A stretch of DNA of 64,000 nt. Source: Oxalobacteraceae bacterium AB_14. Its GTDB lineage: Bacteria > Pseudomonadota > Gammaproteobacteria > Burkholderiales > Burkholderiaceae_D. Both the position numbers and the translations under genes were made by a program. Under the pieces are notes generated by a model, which was not told where the DNA came from, did not search any database, and worked only from the letters and a program-made list of their open reading frames with translations. This document shows, in pieces, positions 54,851 through 64,000 of the stretch. Location of the stretch: the NCBI GenBank assembly GCA_000381565.1, contig KB906725.1, positions 88,515 to 152,514 of the forward strand, written 5' to 3'. How positions within the stretch are numbered: the first letter of the stretch is position 1; each line of letters opens with the position of its first letter.

Positions 54851-55618
54851 TTAATGGCGCAAACGATAACCGCTGCGCAGCAAGCGTATCGCCAGCAGTG
54901 CCAACACCACGAGGAAGGCGGAGACGATGCTCACGCTGACCAGCGGGTTGACGTCCGACTGGCCGAAGAAACCGTAGCGGAAACCGTCGATCATGTAGAA
55001 GAACGGGTTCAGATGCGATACCGTCAGCCAGAACGGCGGCAGCGAATGGATCGAGTAGAACACGCCGGACAGGAAGGTCAGCGGCATGATCAGGAAGTTC
55101 TGGAACGCGGCCAGCTGGTCGAATTTCTCGGCCCAGATGCCGGCGATCAGGCCCATGGTGCCGAGGATGGCGGCGCCCAGCAGCGCGAACACCACGATCC
55201 ACAGCGGCGCCGTGAACGACATATGGGCGAACCACGCGGTCACCACGAACACGCCGAAACCGACCACGATGCCGCGCACCATGGCGGCCAGCACGTAGGC
55301 CGAGAAGATCTCCCAGTGCGACAGGGGCGTGAGCAGCACGAACACCAGGTTGCCGGTGATCTTGGACTGGATCAGCGACGACGACGAGTTGGCGAAGGAG
55401 TTCTGCAACACGCTCATCATCACCAGGCCGGGGATCAGGAAGGCGGTGTAGCTGACGCCCGCGTACACGGTGACGCGGCCTTCGAGCACGTGGCCGAAGA
55501 TCAGCAGGTACAGCATCGCCGTCAGGATCGGCGCGGCGACGGTTTGCGTGGCCACTTTCCAGAAGCGCAGCGTCTCCTTGTAGACCAGGGTGCGGAAGCC
55601 GGTGGAGATGAAGTTCAT
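54851..55618 (-). CDS. ABC-2 type transporter permease
   Basis: A 255-residue ABC-2 family membrane protein (YadH-like) with about six helices. Typical features: RTLVYKETLRFWKVATQTVA, then APILTAMLYLLIFG, the coupling region QSKITGNLVFVLLTPLSHWE, and the C-terminal FLSGVFYSIHSLPPFW and HLNPFFYMIDGFRYG. It pairs with the ATPase gene (ATGA overlap at 55615-55618). The substrate is unknown; its conserved place after mla suggests an envelope component. Confidence 0.9.
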   Translation of the reverse strand: MNFISTGFRTLVYKETLRFWKVATQTVAAPILTAMLYLLIFGHVLEGRVTVYAGVSYTAFLIPGLVMMSVLQNSFANSSSSLIQSKITGNLVFVLLTPLSHWEIFSAYVLAAMVRGIVVGFGVFVVTAWFAHMSFTAPLWIVVFALLGAAILGTMGLIAGIWAEKFDQLAAFQNFLIMPLTFLSGVFYSIHSLPPFWLTVSHLNPFFYMIDGFRYGFFGQSDVNPLVSVSIVSAFLVVLALLAIRLLRSGYRLRH

Positions 55619-56529
55619 ACGGTGCCCTTGTCCATGATCTGCAAGAAGATGTCTTCCAGGTCGGCTTGTTGCAATTGCATGTCGTCGATCACGGCGCCGG
55701 ATAGGCGCAGGCGCGCCAGGATGGCTTCGACTTCGGCGTATTCGTTGATGCGCAGGCTGTACTTCTTGCCATGCTCCGAAGTCTCCGGATGCGTGACCAG
55801 GTGGCGCATGTCGTCCGGCAGGTCGCCTGCGGCCAGGTTGACCGTCAGCTGCGAGCCGGAGATGCGGCGGATCAGCGACGCCATCGTGTCCAGCGCGACC
55901 ACCTTGCCGCTCTTGAGCATGGCCACGCGCTTGCACATGGCCTGCGCTTCTTCCAGGTAGTGGGTGGTCAGCACCACGGTGTGGCCTTCGCGGTTCAGGC
56001 GCGAGATGAACTTCCACAGCGTCTGGCGCAGTTCGACGTCGACGCCGGCGGTCGGCTCGTCGAGCACGATCACCGGCGGCTTGTGCACCAGCGCCTGCGC
56101 CACCAGCACGCGGCGCTTCATGCCGCCGGACAGGGCGCGCATGTTGACGTCGGCCTTGTTGGTCAGGTCGAGGTTGTGCATCACCTCATCGATCCAGGCG
56201 TCGTTGTTGGCCAGGCCGAAGTAGCCCGATTGCAGGCGCAGCGTCTCGCGCACCGTGAAGAAGGGGTCGAACACCAGCTCCTGCGGCACCACGCCCAGCT
56301 TCCTGCGGGCGGCGCGGAAATCGCCGGTGACGTCATGGCCGTGGATGGTGACCTTGCCGGCGTCGGGACGGATCAGGCCCGCGATGATGGAAATCAGGGT
56401 GGTCTTGCCCGCGCCGTTGGGGCCCAGCAGGCCGAAAAACTCGCCCTCTTCAATCGAAAGGGACACGCCGCCCAGTGCCTGGAGCGACTTGTAGCGCTTC
56501 TCGACATTACTTATTTGGATCGCTGTCAT
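55615..56529 (-). CDS. ABC transporter ATP-binding protein (YadG-like)
   Basis: A 304-residue ATPase of an ABC-2 type exporter: Walker A LLGPNGAGKTTLIS, Q-loop region GVVPQELVFDPFFTVRETLR, signature LSGGMKRRVLVAQAL, Walker B VIVLDEPTAGVD and H-loop VVLTTHYLEEAQAM. A C-terminal extension of about 90 residues is typical of YadG-like proteins. It overlaps the permease gene by 4 bp. The 190 bases between this start and the mlaB stop hold no gene I can support. Confidence 0.92.
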   Translation of the reverse strand: MTAIQISNVEKRYKSLQALGGVSLSIEEGEFFGLLGPNGAGKTTLISIIAGLIRPDAGKVTIHGHDVTGDFRAARRKLGVVPQELVFDPFFTVRETLRLQSGYFGLANNDAWIDEVMHNLDLTNKADVNMRALSGGMKRRVLVAQALVHKPPVIVLDEPTAGVDVELRQTLWKFISRLNREGHTVVLTTHYLEEAQAMCKRVAMLKSGKVVALDTMASLIRRISGSQLTVNLAAGDLPDDMRHLVTHPETSEHGKKYSLRINEYAEVEAILARLRLSGAVIDDMQLQQADLEDIFLQIMDKGTV

Positions 56530-56721
56530 GCTTGACTTATCTGTAAGGTGCGGCGGCGCGAACCGGCGCTGTGTGGCCTAAACGTGGCGGAAGATGCTGC
56601 GGGCGCCGCGGCTCTCGGGCAGCGGCAACGTTCAATTATATTGGAAATTCGGATCGGCAGAGCCGGACTGGCTATTTACGAGCTAACTGCGCAGCGATAC
56701 GGCAGAGGGGTGGGGCGAGGG

Positions 56722-57147
56722 TCAATGATGGTGGTGCGAGGCCGGGTCGTCGGCGAGACCGGTCTTTTTGGTGAAGAAGGACTCCGGCGCATTAACCGGG
56801 GAAAATTCTTCATGCTGCGGATTCGGCGCGCCAGGCGCCCCCGGCTCCAGCGCGACGGACGGCGGGAACAGCAGCGAGCACACGCCGTACAGCCTGGTCA
56901 GGCTTTGCAGCGCCGGCGGCAGGTTTTTCAGTTCCAGCTTGACGCCGGCGTCCTGGGCGGCGCGCTGCCACGCCAGCATGACCGACACCGCCACCGAATC
57001 CACCGTCAACACATGGCGCAGGTCGAACACGGTCTGGCCGGCCGCGAGGGCCGACAGGCCGCGCTCCAGCGCCGCGGAGGCGTTGAGCACGGTCAGGGTC
57101 GTGAGCGACTGCAGGTTGTCGATGGCTTCGGAAACGGCGGTAGACAT
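56722..57147 (-). CDS. mlaB: STAS-domain protein MlaB
   Basis: MlaB is the cytosolic STAS-domain subunit of the MlaFEDB phospholipid transporter that supports the ATPase MlaF. STAS features: LTTLTVLNASAALERGLSAL, DLRHVLTVDSVAVSVMLAWQ and LELKNLPPALQSLTRLYGV. The last about 45 residues form a disordered tail that ends in SHHHH, longer than in E. coli MlaB (about 97 aa). 22 bases after mlaC. Confidence 0.85.
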   Translation of the reverse strand: MSTAVSEAIDNLQSLTTLTVLNASAALERGLSALAAGQTVFDLRHVLTVDSVAVSVMLAWQRAAQDAGVKLELKNLPPALQSLTRLYGVCSLLFPPSVALEPGAPGAPNPQHEEFSPVNAPESFFTKKTGLADDPASHHHH

Positions 57148-57169
57148 GGCGTGATGGTTTCGTTGTGGC

Positions 57170-57814
57170 TTACTTGGCGACGGTTTTCAGGGGTTTGTTG
57201 GCCAGCGACTTGTTCTTTTCCGTCAGCGTCTTGATCAGGCCGTCGATGCCGCCCTTGTTGATTTCGGAGGCGAACGTGCCTTTGTAGGTCTCGACCAGCC
57301 ATGCGCCCAGCACATTGATGTCGTAGATCTTCCAGCCGGCCGGGGTCTTGGCGACGCGGTAGTTCAGCGGGATCGGTTCGCCGCGGGCGACGTTGACCTG
57401 CGAACGCACCTCCACTTCGTTGTCGGCCGGGTCGGAACGCATCGGCTTGAATTCGATGGTTTCGTTCTTAATCTGCGACAGCGCGCCGGAGTAGGTGAAG
57501 ATCAGCAGCTTGCGGAACTGCTCCGACAGCGCTTTTTGCTGCTCGGGCGTGGCGGCGCGCCAGAAGCGGCCGGCCGCCAGCGCGGTCATGCGCTGCGAAT
57601 CGACGTAGGGCAGGATCTTGCTTTCGACCAGGTCGAGCACTTTCTTCTGGTCGCCGGCCTGGATCGACTTGTCGGACTTGGCGGTCTCGATCACTTCCTG
57701 GCTGATGCGCTTGACCAGCACGTCCGGCGCTTCGTTGGACGGCGCGGCGGCGGCGTGGGCGTTGACGGCCAGCGCGACAGTTGCCAAGGCGATAAGTTGT
57801 TTAATCAATTTCAT
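57170..57814 (-). CDS. mlaC: Periplasmic phospholipid shuttle MlaC
   Basis: MlaC carries phospholipid between the MlaA complex in the outer membrane and MlaFEDB. 214 residues with a signal peptide (LIALATVALAVNAHA). The MlaC/Ttg2D pattern is visible: RMTALAAGRFWRAATPEQQK, then ALSEQFRKLLIFTYSGAL, NYRVAKTPAGWKIYDINVLG and SEINKGGIDGLIKTLTEKN. Confidence 0.93.
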   Translation of the reverse strand: MKLIKQLIALATVALAVNAHAAAAPSNEAPDVLVKRISQEVIETAKSDKSIQAGDQKKVLDLVESKILPYVDSQRMTALAAGRFWRAATPEQQKALSEQFRKLLIFTYSGALSQIKNETIEFKPMRSDPADNEVEVRSQVNVARGEPIPLNYRVAKTPAGWKIYDINVLGAWLVETYKGTFASEINKGGIDGLIKTLTEKNKSLANKPLKTVAK

Positions 57815-57845
57815 ATTGTCGTTACCTTTGTGTGGTTCTTCGGGG

Positions 57846-58709
57846 TCACTGACTGACGGTAGCCGCAGCCGGTGCGCCAGAGTTTAACTCTTTTGGCGCC
57901 GATTCGGATGACACCGGGGCAGAACTTTGTGCAACGGCAGGCTGAGCGGACTCCGGCGCGGTGCCCGGCTGGGCGTCGATCTCGGCCGAATCGTCCCTCC
58001 TGGACTTGCGCGGAGCGTCGTCGCCGTCAGGGTGGATCTGGCTCTCGCGGCGTTGCAGGAAACCGTCGCGGATGAACTCGTAACGGTCCAGCGCGGCGTC
58101 TTCCAGCAAACTGGTCGCGTTGAGCAGGTTAGCACGTTGGTCCACCACGCGCAGCGCGGTACCGGTGTTGCGGATGTAGACCGGCTCCTTGTAGGCCCAG
58201 ATATCGCCTTTGATATCGAGCGGCAAGGCCACCGTGTCGCGCACGGTCGATGGCCCCAGCAGCGGCAGCATCAGGTAGGGGCCGGACGGCACGCCCCAGG
58301 TGCCCAGCGTCTGGCCGAAGTCTTCCTTGTGCTTTTGCAAACCGGCTTCCGAGGCGATGTCGAACAAGCCGACGACGCCCAGCGTCGAGTTCAGCGCAAA
58401 GCGGGTGACGTCCGACATGCCGGCTTCGCCCTTACCTTGCATCAAGTTGTTGACGCCGGTCCAGGCGTCGGCCAGGTTGCCGAAGAAGTTGTTGACGCCG
58501 GTCTGCACGAAGTTCGGCAGCACGTTGCGGTAGGCCGTGGCGGCCGGCTTGAGCGCGTAGGTGTCGACTGTATCGTTGAAGCTGAACATGGCGCGGTTGA
58601 AGCCCTCGTAAGGGTCGCGCGGGTTCGGGCCGGCGCAGCCGGCCAGCAGCACGGTGACGCCCAGCGCCAGCGCGGCGCTGCGGAGAGATGTCGGAGTACG
58701 GTACGTCAT
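57846..58709 (-). CDS. mlaA: Outer-membrane lipoprotein MlaA (VacJ)
   Basis: MlaA removes mislocated phospholipids from the outer leaflet of the outer membrane. The lipobox is LLAGC (Cys25). Family pattern: DPYEGFNRAMFSFNDTVDTY, FFGNLADAWTGVNNLMQGK, then EDFGQTLGTWGVPSGPYLML and LPLLGPSTVRDTVALPLD. A roughly 70-residue low-complexity Ala/Ser/Pro tail extends the C-terminus. In E. coli mlaA is elsewhere; here it sits within the mla operon, overlapping the mlaD stop by 4 bp (ATGA). Confidence 0.94.
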   Translation of the reverse strand: MTYRTPTSLRSAALALGVTVLLAGCAGPNPRDPYEGFNRAMFSFNDTVDTYALKPAATAYRNVLPNFVQTGVNNFFGNLADAWTGVNNLMQGKGEAGMSDVTRFALNSTLGVVGLFDIASEAGLQKHKEDFGQTLGTWGVPSGPYLMLPLLGPSTVRDTVALPLDIKGDIWAYKEPVYIRNTGTALRVVDQRANLLNATSLLEDAALDRYEFIRDGFLQRRESQIHPDGDDAPRKSRRDDSAEIDAQPGTAPESAQPAVAQSSAPVSSESAPKELNSGAPAAATVSQ

Positions 58710-59176
58710 TTACTGTCCTTTCCCTCTGCAGCTTTGCTGTAGATGAATTGATTGATCAGGTCTTCCAGTACGGCGGCGGACTGGGTACGGGCGATCTTGT
58801 CGCCGGCGCCCAGGTTGTTGGTGTCGCCGCCGGCTTCGATGCCCACGTATTGCTCGCCCAGCAGGCCGGCGGTCAGGATCTTGGCCGAGCTGTCTTTCGG
58901 GAACTTGTAGCCTTCTTCCATGTTCAAGGTTACCAGTGCCTGGTAAGTCTTGTCATCAAACTTGATCTCTCCCACACGGCCTACCACCACGCCGGCCGCC
59001 TTGACCGCCGCCTGCGGGCGCAGGCTGCCGATGTTGTCGAACTTGGCGGTGATCGGATAGGTCTTGCCGAAGGACATGGAACCCATGTTGCCGGCCTTCA
59101 GCGCCAGGAACATCAGCGCGACCACGCCGACGACGATGAACAGGCCGACCCAGATATCCAGAGATTTACGTTGCAT
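58706..59176 (-). CDS. mlaD: MCE-domain protein MlaD
   Basis: MlaD forms a hexameric ring on MlaE that passes lipids to MlaC. 156 residues: N-terminal membrane helix (DIWVGLFIVVGVVALMFLAL), then the MCE domain (TAKFDNIGSLRPQAAVKAAG, VVVGRVGEIKFD, LTAGLLGEQYVGIEAGGD) and a short tail. The stop overlaps the mlaA start. Confidence 0.94.
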   Translation of the reverse strand: MQRKSLDIWVGLFIVVGVVALMFLALKAGNMGSMSFGKTYPITAKFDNIGSLRPQAAVKAAGVVVGRVGEIKFDDKTYQALVTLNMEEGYKFPKDSSAKILTAGLLGEQYVGIEAGGDTNNLGAGDKIARTQSAAVLEDLINQFIYSKAAEGKDSK

Positions 59177-59224
59177 AGCGATTCCTTGTTTTCTTATCTT
59201 GTGCTTTAGCGCTTGGTTGCCCGA

Positions 59225-60010
59225 CTACTTGCTGAACATCAGCGCCGTCATCATGAAGTCCAGCCACCAGATCATCAGCGAGGAGATCACGACCGTGCGG
59301 GTGGTGGCGCGCGCCACGTCTTCCGGGGTCGGCTGGGCCTCGTAGCCCTGGTACAGCGCGATGAAGGTGATGGCGATGCCGAACACCACGCTCTTGGCAA
59401 AACCGTTGAAAATATCTTTCCAGAGGTCGACGCCGCCCTGCATCTGCGACCAGAACGCGCCGTCGTCGACGCCGATCAGCTGCACGCCGACCAGCCAGCC
59501 GCCCAGCACGCCTACCGCGCTGAACACCGACGCCAGCAGCGGCACCGCGATCACGCCGGCCCAGAAGCGGGGCGCCAGCACGCGCTGGATCGGGTTGACG
59601 GCCATCATTTCCATCGCCGACAGCTGCTCGCCGGCCTTCATCAGGCCGATTTCGGCGGTCAGCGAGGTGCCGGCGCGGCCGGCAAACAGCAGCGCGGTGA
59701 TCACCGGGCCCAGTTCGCGGGTCAGGCCCAGCGCCACCAGCAGGCCCAGCGACTGCTCGGCGCCGTATTTATTCAGCGTGTAATAGCCCTGCAAGCCCAG
59801 CACCATGCCGACGAACAGGCCGGACAGGGTGATGATCAGCATCGAATAATTGCCGATGAAGTGCAGCTGCTCGACCAGCAGCGCCGGACGGCGCAGCAGG
59901 CCGGGCGACACGCCCAGCATGTTGGCGAAGGTGCGGGCGCCGTAGCCTATGCTTTCGACGTAGTCGCGCAGCGGCGCGCCCAGCTTGGACAACCAGTTCT
60001 TGACGCTCAT
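59225..60010 (-). CDS. mlaE: MlaE permease of the Mla transporter
   Basis: MlaE is the inner-membrane permease. 261 residues: LISLSGLF-like core seen as LIITLSGLFVGMVLGLQGYY, RELGPVITALLFAGRAGTSL, TAEIGLMKAGEQLSAMEMMA, NPIQRVLAPRFWAGVIAVPL and IWWLDFMMTALMFSK, matching the permease family through the conserved E-x-G-x-M segment. Start overlaps the mlaF stop by 4 bp. Confidence 0.95.
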   Translation of the reverse strand: MSVKNWLSKLGAPLRDYVESIGYGARTFANMLGVSPGLLRRPALLVEQLHFIGNYSMLIITLSGLFVGMVLGLQGYYTLNKYGAEQSLGLLVALGLTRELGPVITALLFAGRAGTSLTAEIGLMKAGEQLSAMEMMAVNPIQRVLAPRFWAGVIAVPLLASVFSAVGVLGGWLVGVQLIGVDDGAFWSQMQGGVDLWKDIFNGFAKSVVFGIAITFIALYQGYEAQPTPEDVARATTRTVVISSLMIWWLDFMMTALMFSK

Positions 60011-60825
60011 AAGACTTGCACTCCCAGGCCCAGGTCATCGGCCAGGGACTTGCCTGGATAGTGGAACGGCACCGGGCCATCGGCCTCGGCGTTGACGAAC
60101 TGCTTCACGTACGGGTCGGTCGACACCATCATGTCGGCCGGCGTGCCGTGCGCGACGATCTTGCCTTGCGACAGGAAGTACACGTAGTCGGCGATGGCGA
60201 AGCATTCCTTGACGTCGTGCGACACCAGCACGGTGGTCGAGCCCAGCGCGGTATTCAGGTTGCGGATCAGGTTGGCGGTGACGCCCATCGAGATCGGGTC
60301 GAGGCCGGCGAACGGCTCGTCGTACATGATCAGTTCCGGGTCCAGCGCGATCGAACGCGCCAGCGCCACGCGGCGCGCCATGCCGCCGGAGATTTCGCCC
60401 GGCTTGAGCTTGGCGGCGTTGCGCAGGCCGACGGCGTGCAGCTTCATCAGCACCAGGTTGCGGATCAGCTCTTCCGGCAAGTCGGTATGCTCGCGCAGCG
60501 GGAAGGCGACGTTTTCAAACACGGTCAGGTCGGTGAACAGCGCGCCGTGCTGGAACAGCATGCCCATCTTGCGGCGCAGCAGATACAGGCCGGCGGTGTT
60601 GAGCTTGTGCACGATCTGGCCCTGCACCTTGACGTGGCCGCGCTGCGGGCGGATCTGGCCGCCGATCAGGCGCAACACCGTGGTCTTGCCGCTGCCCGAG
60701 CCGCCCATCACTGCGATTACCTTCCCGCGTGGGAAGTCCATCTGGAGCCCCGACAGGATGGCCCGCCTTCCATAGGAGAAGTGTAAATCACGGATTTCGA
60801 CTAGATTAGCCACGACTGAACTCAT
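60007..60825 (-). CDS. mlaF: MlaF ATPase of the Mla transporter
   Basis: ATP-binding subunit that drives phospholipid transport. Walker A GGSGSGKTTVLR (residues 41-52), signature ISGGMARRVALARSIAL, Walker B LIMYDEPFAGLDP and H-loop LVSHDVKECFAIADYV. Length 272 residues. It is the first gene of the 24-gene minus-strand run. A -10-like TACAAT (60841-60846) lies just upstream of ATG 60825, giving a very short leader. Confidence 0.95.
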   Translation of the reverse strand: MSSVVANLVEIRDLHFSYGRRAILSGLQMDFPRGKVIAVMGGSGSGKTTVLRLIGGQIRPQRGHVKVQGQIVHKLNTAGLYLLRRKMGMLFQHGALFTDLTVFENVAFPLREHTDLPEELIRNLVLMKLHAVGLRNAAKLKPGEISGGMARRVALARSIALDPELIMYDEPFAGLDPISMGVTANLIRNLNTALGSTTVLVSHDVKECFAIADYVYFLSQGKIVAHGTPADMMVSTDPYVKQFVNAEADGPVPFHYPGKSLADDLGLGVQVL

Positions 60826-60840
60826 TATTTTTAATGCCGT

Positions 60841-60846
60841 ATTGTA
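60841..60846 (-). promoter_or_regulatory. Candidate -10 element (TACAAT) of the mla operon
   Basis: On the minus strand TACAAT lies 16-21 bases before the mlaF ATG (60825). A transcription start near 60834 would leave about 10 bases of leader without a ribosome site. No good -35 is visible. This gap to 60998 is otherwise an AT-rich promoter region without a gene. Confidence 0.35.
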
Positions 60847-60998
60847 GTGCAGAAAGGTTAATCTCTGCTGGCGCCCCCTGCTTTTGTGGCAAAGAGACGC
60901 ATCGTAAGTGGCAGATAATACAACACTACTGAACCTAAAGTCAGCAATTTACACCTATCAAGAATTGTTACATTGCTGCATCGCACAAGTCGCCGACG

Positions 60999-61039
60999 AA
61001 AAAAACCGGCAGCAACGGGGATCACCCATGCACTGCCGG
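60999..61039 (-). terminator. Intrinsic terminator of gltD
   Basis: CCGGCAG (61006-61012) pairs with CTGCCGG (61033-61039), with an inner GGGT/ACCC-like pairing in the loop. On the minus strand seven T residues follow (60999-61005). It lies 27 bases after the gltD stop at 61067. Confidence 0.8.
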
Positions 61040-61066
61040 CGGAGACAGCTGCTTCGGCCGCAGGGA

Positions 61067-62530
61067 TTAGCGCGGTAGTTCCGAAGTACCCATCAAAAAC
61101 TCATCGACCGCGCGCGCGCACTGGCGGCCTTCGCGGATCGCCCACACCACCAGCGACTGGCCGCGGCGCACGTCGCCGGCGGCAAAGACGTTGGGAGCGG
61201 AAGTCTTGTAGCAGCCTTCGCCGTCCGTGGTGGCCTTGGCGTTGCCGCGTGCATCTTTGTCGACGCCGAAAGCGTCCAGCACATTGGCGACCGGCGACAC
61301 GAAGCCCATCGCCAGCAGCACCAGGTCGGCCTTCATTTCGAATTCCGAATTCGGCACTTCAGCCATCTTGCCGTCTTTCCACTCGACGCGGCAGGCGACC
61401 AGCTTCTCGACCTTGCCGTTCTTGCCTTCCAGGCGCTTGGTGGCCACCGCCCAGTCGCGCTCGCAGCCTTCCTCGTGCGACGAGGAGGTGCGCAGCTTGG
61501 TCGGCCAGTACGGCCACACCAGCGGCTTGTTCTCTTGCTCCGGCGGCATGGGCATCAGTTCGAACTGGGTCACCGAGGCGGCGCCGTGGCGGTTCGAGGT
61601 GCCGACGCAGTCGGAACCGGTATCGCCGCCGCCGATCACGACGACGTGCTTGCCGGTGGCTTTCAGCTGGTCCTTGACCTTGTCGCCGGCGTTGACCTTG
61701 TTTTGCAGCGGCAGGAAGTCCATGGCGAAGTGCACGCCCTTGAGCTCGCGGCCAGGCACCGGCAGGTCGCGCGGCTGTTCGGCGCCGCCGGCCAGGATGA
61801 CGGCGTCGAAGTCCTTGGCCAGGTCTTCAGGGAAGATGGTTTCCTTGGCCCAGTTGTTGACGTTGGCAGGGAAGTCCTTGCCGACCAGCACGCTGGTGCG
61901 GAACACCACGCCTTCGGCTTCCATCTGCTTGATACGGCGGTCGATGTGCGACTTTTCCATCTTGAAGTCTGGAATGCCGTAGCGCAGCAGGCCGCCGACG
62001 CGGTCGCTCTTCTCGAACACGGTGACGGCGTGGCCGGCGCGCGCCAGCTGCTGCGCCGCCGCCAGGCCGGCGGGACCGGAACCGACCACGGCCACTTTCT
62101 TGCCGGATTGCTGCCCGGCCGGCTGCGGCACGACCCAGCCGTGTTCCCAGCCTTCGTCGATGATCTTGTGCTCGATCGACTTGATGCCGACCGGATCGTT
62201 GTTGATGCCCAGCGTACAGGCCGCCTCGCACGGCGCGGGGCAGATGCGGCCGGTGAATTCCGGGAAGTTGTTGGTCGAGTGCAGGGTGTCCAGCGCCTCG
62301 CGGTAATTGCCGCGATACACCAGGTCATTCCAGTCCGGGATGATGTTGTTGACCGGGCAGCCGGTGTTGCAGAACGGGATGCCGCAATCCATGCAGCGCG
62401 CGCCCTGCACCTTGGCCTGTTCATTGCTCAGTGTGATGACGAATTCGGAATAGTTTTTCAAACGCGTAGCAGGCGGCAGATAGCTCTCGTCCTGACGCTT
62501 GAATTCCATGAAGCCGGTGATTTTACCCAC
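61067..62530 (-). CDS. gltD: Glutamate synthase small (beta) subunit
   Basis: GltD supplies electrons from NADPH to GltB for making glutamate from glutamine and 2-oxoglutarate. 487 residues. The iron-sulfur cysteines lie in [17 protein letters not shown] near residues 43-58. FAD binding is [20 protein letters not shown] and NADP binding [14 protein letters not shown]. The end [20 protein letters not shown] is typical. It lies downstream of gltB, with a palindromic repeat pair between. Confidence 0.95.
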   Translation of the reverse strand: MGKITGFMEFKRQDESYLPPATRLKNYSEFVITLSNEQAKVQGARCMDCGIPFCNTGCPVNNIIPDWNDLVYRGNYREALDTLHSTNNFPEFTGRICPAPCEAACTLGINNDPVGIKSIEHKIIDEGWEHGWVVPQPAGQQSGKKVAVVGSGPAGLAAAQQLARAGHAVTVFEKSDRVGGLLRYGIPDFKMEKSHIDRRIKQMEAEGVVFRTSVLVGKDFPANVNNWAKETIFPEDLAKDFDAVILAGGAEQPRDLPVPGRELKGVHFAMDFLPLQNKVNAGDKVKDQLKATGKHVVVIGGGDTGSDCVGTSNRHGAASVTQFELMPMPPEQENKPLVWPYWPTKLRTSSSHEEGCERDWAVATKRLEGKNGKVEKLVACRVEWKDGKMAEVPNSEFEMKADLVLLAMGFVSPVANVLDAFGVDKDARGNAKATTDGEGCYKTSAPNVFAAGDVRRGQSLVVWAIREGRQCARAVDEFLMGTSELPR

Positions 62531-62559
62531 GATATAAATCCTTTAGTTAGTCTTCGCTC

Positions 62560-62639
62560 CGTCATTCCCGCGCAGGCGGGAATCTGCTGAGCTGGCTTGG
62601 CCGGCGCTCTATGGATCCCCGCTTTCGCGGGGATGACGG
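62560..62639. repeat. Pair of REP-like palindromes between gltB and gltD
   Basis: CGTCATTCCCGCGCAGGCGG (from 62560) and ATGGATCCCCGCTTTCGCGG (62611, ending GGGATGACGG at 62639) are two units in opposite orientation, each a palindrome around CCCGC...GCGGG. They sit between the two glutamate synthase genes and could stabilise gltB mRNA or dampen gltD expression. Confidence 0.85.
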
Positions 62640-62652
62640 TTTCATAGCTGTC

Positions 62653-64000
62653 TTATGCTGCGATCGGCTGGGCGGATGCGGCTTCGTTCGCCACGTCCTC
62701 GGCCATTTCGGCCAGGGCGCGCTTGTATTCGCTCGGGAATACCTTGACGAACTTGCCGCGGCCTTCGGCCCAGTTGTCCAGCAACATGCGGGCACGGGTG
62801 CTGCCGGTGTGCTTGAAGTGACGCTCGATCAGGCGCTTCAGGATCACTTCGTCCGCTTCGCGGCCGTGGTCCTTGTGCTGCATGTGCCAGGTTTCGCTCT
62901 GGGCCTCCTGTTCCTTGGCGGTCAGCACCGGCTCCAAGGTCACCATCGACGTGTTGCAGCGCGCTTCGAAGTCGCCGTCCGGGTCGTACACGTAGGCGAT
63001 GCCGCCCGACATGCCCGCCGCGAAGTTGCGGCCGGTGGCGCCCAGCACCACCACGGTGCCGCCGGTCATGTATTCGCAACCGTGGTCGCCGGTGCCTTCG
63101 ACGATGGCGGTGGCGCCCGAGTTGCGCACGGCGAAACGCTCGCCGGCCACACCGTTGAAGAAGGCTTCGCCGGCGATCGCGCCGTACAGCACGGTGTTGC
63201 CGATGATGATGTTGTTCACCGCCCAGCCGCGGAACTCGGTGTTCGGACGCACGATGATGCGGCCGCCCGACAAGCCCTTGCCGACGTAGTCGTTGCCTTC
63301 GCCGACCAGGTCGATCGTGATGCCGTGCGCCAGGAAGGCGCAGGCCGACTGGCCCGCCGTGCCTTGCAGCTGGATGTGGATGGTGTCGTCCGGCAGGCCG
63401 GCGTGGCCGTAGCGCTTGGCCACTTCGCCCGACAGCATGGTGCCGACGGTGCGGTTGACGTTGCGCACCGGCGAGATGAACGACACGCGTTCGCCTTTTT
63501 CCAGCGCGGCCTTGGCTTGCGCGATCAGCTTGTGATCGAGCGCCTTGTCCAGGCAGTGGTCCTGTTCCTGCGTGTGATAGATCGAGTCGCCGCTCGGCAC
63601 TTCCGGCGAGTAGAAGATGTTGCTGAAGTCCAGGCCCTTGGCCTTCCAGTGCGTGATCGCCTTGGACTTGTCCAGCAGGTCGACGCGGCCGATCAGCTCG
63701 TCATAGGTGCGGATGCCCAGTTGCGCCATCAACTGGCGGGCTTCCTCGGCGACGAAGAAGAAGTAGTTGACGACGTACTCGGGCTTGCCGGAGAACTTGG
63801 CGCGCAGCACAGGGTCCTGCGTGGCGACGCCGACCGGGCAAGTGTTCAGGTGGCATTTGCGCATCATGATGCAGCCCTCGACCACCAGCGGCGCGGTGGC
63901 GAAGCCGATTTCGTCGGCGCCGAGCATGGCGGCGATGACGACGTCGCGGCCGGTGCGCATCTGGCCATCCGCCTGGACGCGGATGCGGCTGCGCAGACCG
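62653..64000 (-). CDS. gltB: Glutamate synthase large (alpha) subunit, 5' end outside window
   Basis: The C-terminal about 449 residues of GltB. Visible are the end of the FMN/synthase domain ([20 protein letters not shown]), the [3Fe-4S] cysteines in [15 protein letters not shown], and the C-terminal beta-helix domain with its many glycines ([20 protein letters not shown], then [14 protein letters not shown]). The frame continues past the right edge without a stop (13 codons before the first internal ATG at 63960). The glutaminase domain lies outside. The stop is at 62653, upstream of gltD. Confidence 0.95.
   Translation of the reverse strand, partial: GLRSRIRVQADGQMRTGRDVVIAAMLGADEIGFATAPLVVEGCIMMRKCHLNTCPVGVATQDPVLRAKFSGKPEYVVNYFFFVAEEARQLMAQLGIRTYDELIGRVDLLDKSKAITHWKAKGLDFSNIFYSPEVPSGDSIYHTQEQDHCLDKALDHKLIAQAKAALEKGERVSFISPVRNVNRTVGTMLSGEVAKRYGHAGLPDDTIHIQLQGTAGQSACAFLAHGITIDLVGEGNDYVGKGLSGGRIIVRPNTEFRGWAVNNIIIGNTVLYGAIAGEAFFNGVAGERFAVRNSGATAIVEGTGDHGCEYMTGGTVVVLGATGRNFAAGMSGGIAYVYDPDGDFEARCNTSMVTLEPVLTAKEQEAQSETWHMQHKDHGREADEVILKRLIERHFKHTGSTRARMLLDNWAEGRGKFVKVFPSEYKRALAEMAEDVANEAASAQPIAA

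Overview
The window looks like chromosomal DNA of a GC-rich betaproteobacterium, most likely of the family Oxalobacteraceae (Massilia/Duganella-like). This is inferred from gene content and order: a mlaFEDACB - ABC transporter - bolA - murA - his - HIT - tat cluster, priA next to hemE, and gltBD. There is no 16S gene to confirm it. No rRNA, tRNA, CRISPR array, insertion sequence or prophage was found. Almost every long open frame not listed below is a GC-driven shadow of a real gene on the other strand.

Layout. 1-9.1 kb (all minus): the 5' part of a type VI secretion vgrG, a c-di-GMP enzyme with a fused periplasmic binding domain, an RCC1-repeat lipoprotein and a YgiQ-type radical SAM protein. 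9.3-13.7 kb: small proteins, a secreted M3 peptidyl-dipeptidase, and a convergent, overlapping MmcQ/TMEM175 pair. 13.8-20.2 kb: a carbohydrate island with a GH31 alpha-glycosidase, divergent from an SASA-type acetylesterase and a GH27 alpha-galactosidase. This is an outfit for stripping side chains from a plant polysaccharide such as xyloglucan or galactomannan. 20.2-30.7 kb: SRPBCC proteins, a UPF0303 protein, SlyX, a Cache-domain protein, Rep helicase, an oxidoreductase divergent from a LysR regulator, an HD-GYP protein with an altered HD motif, and a dihydrolipoyl-dehydrogenase-like flavoprotein divergent from an ArgP-type regulator. 30.7-34.6 kb: priA and hemE flank the only large non-coding region, about 800 bp, AT-rich and full of DnaA boxes. 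34.7-43.6 kb: an S9 peptidase, a 1387-residue SNF2 helicase, a DUF885 peptidase and a repeat-built coiled-coil membrane protein.

43.6-60.8 kb is one uninterrupted minus-strand run of 24 genes. In transcription order these are mlaF-E-D-A-C-B (outer-membrane lipid asymmetry), an ABC-2 exporter pair, a bolA-type gene, murA (peptidoglycan precursor), hisG-hisD-DNA methyltransferase-hisC-B-H-A-F-I-E (histidine synthesis), a HIT protein and tatA-B-C (folded protein export). Many junctions are ATGA overlaps or a few bases. 61-64 kb holds gltD and the 3' part of gltB (glutamate synthase), separated by a palindromic repeat pair.

Most of the window is recognisable core genome. I did not find a clear multi-gene system that looks wholly undescribed. 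The observations most worth following are the DnaA-box cluster between priA and hemE (candidate origin or DnaA-titration locus), the solitary DNA methyltransferase translationally coupled to hisD, the NMT1-like sensor fused to GGDEF-EAL, the HD-GYP protein lacking its HD dyad, and the expandable 33-bp coding repeat.
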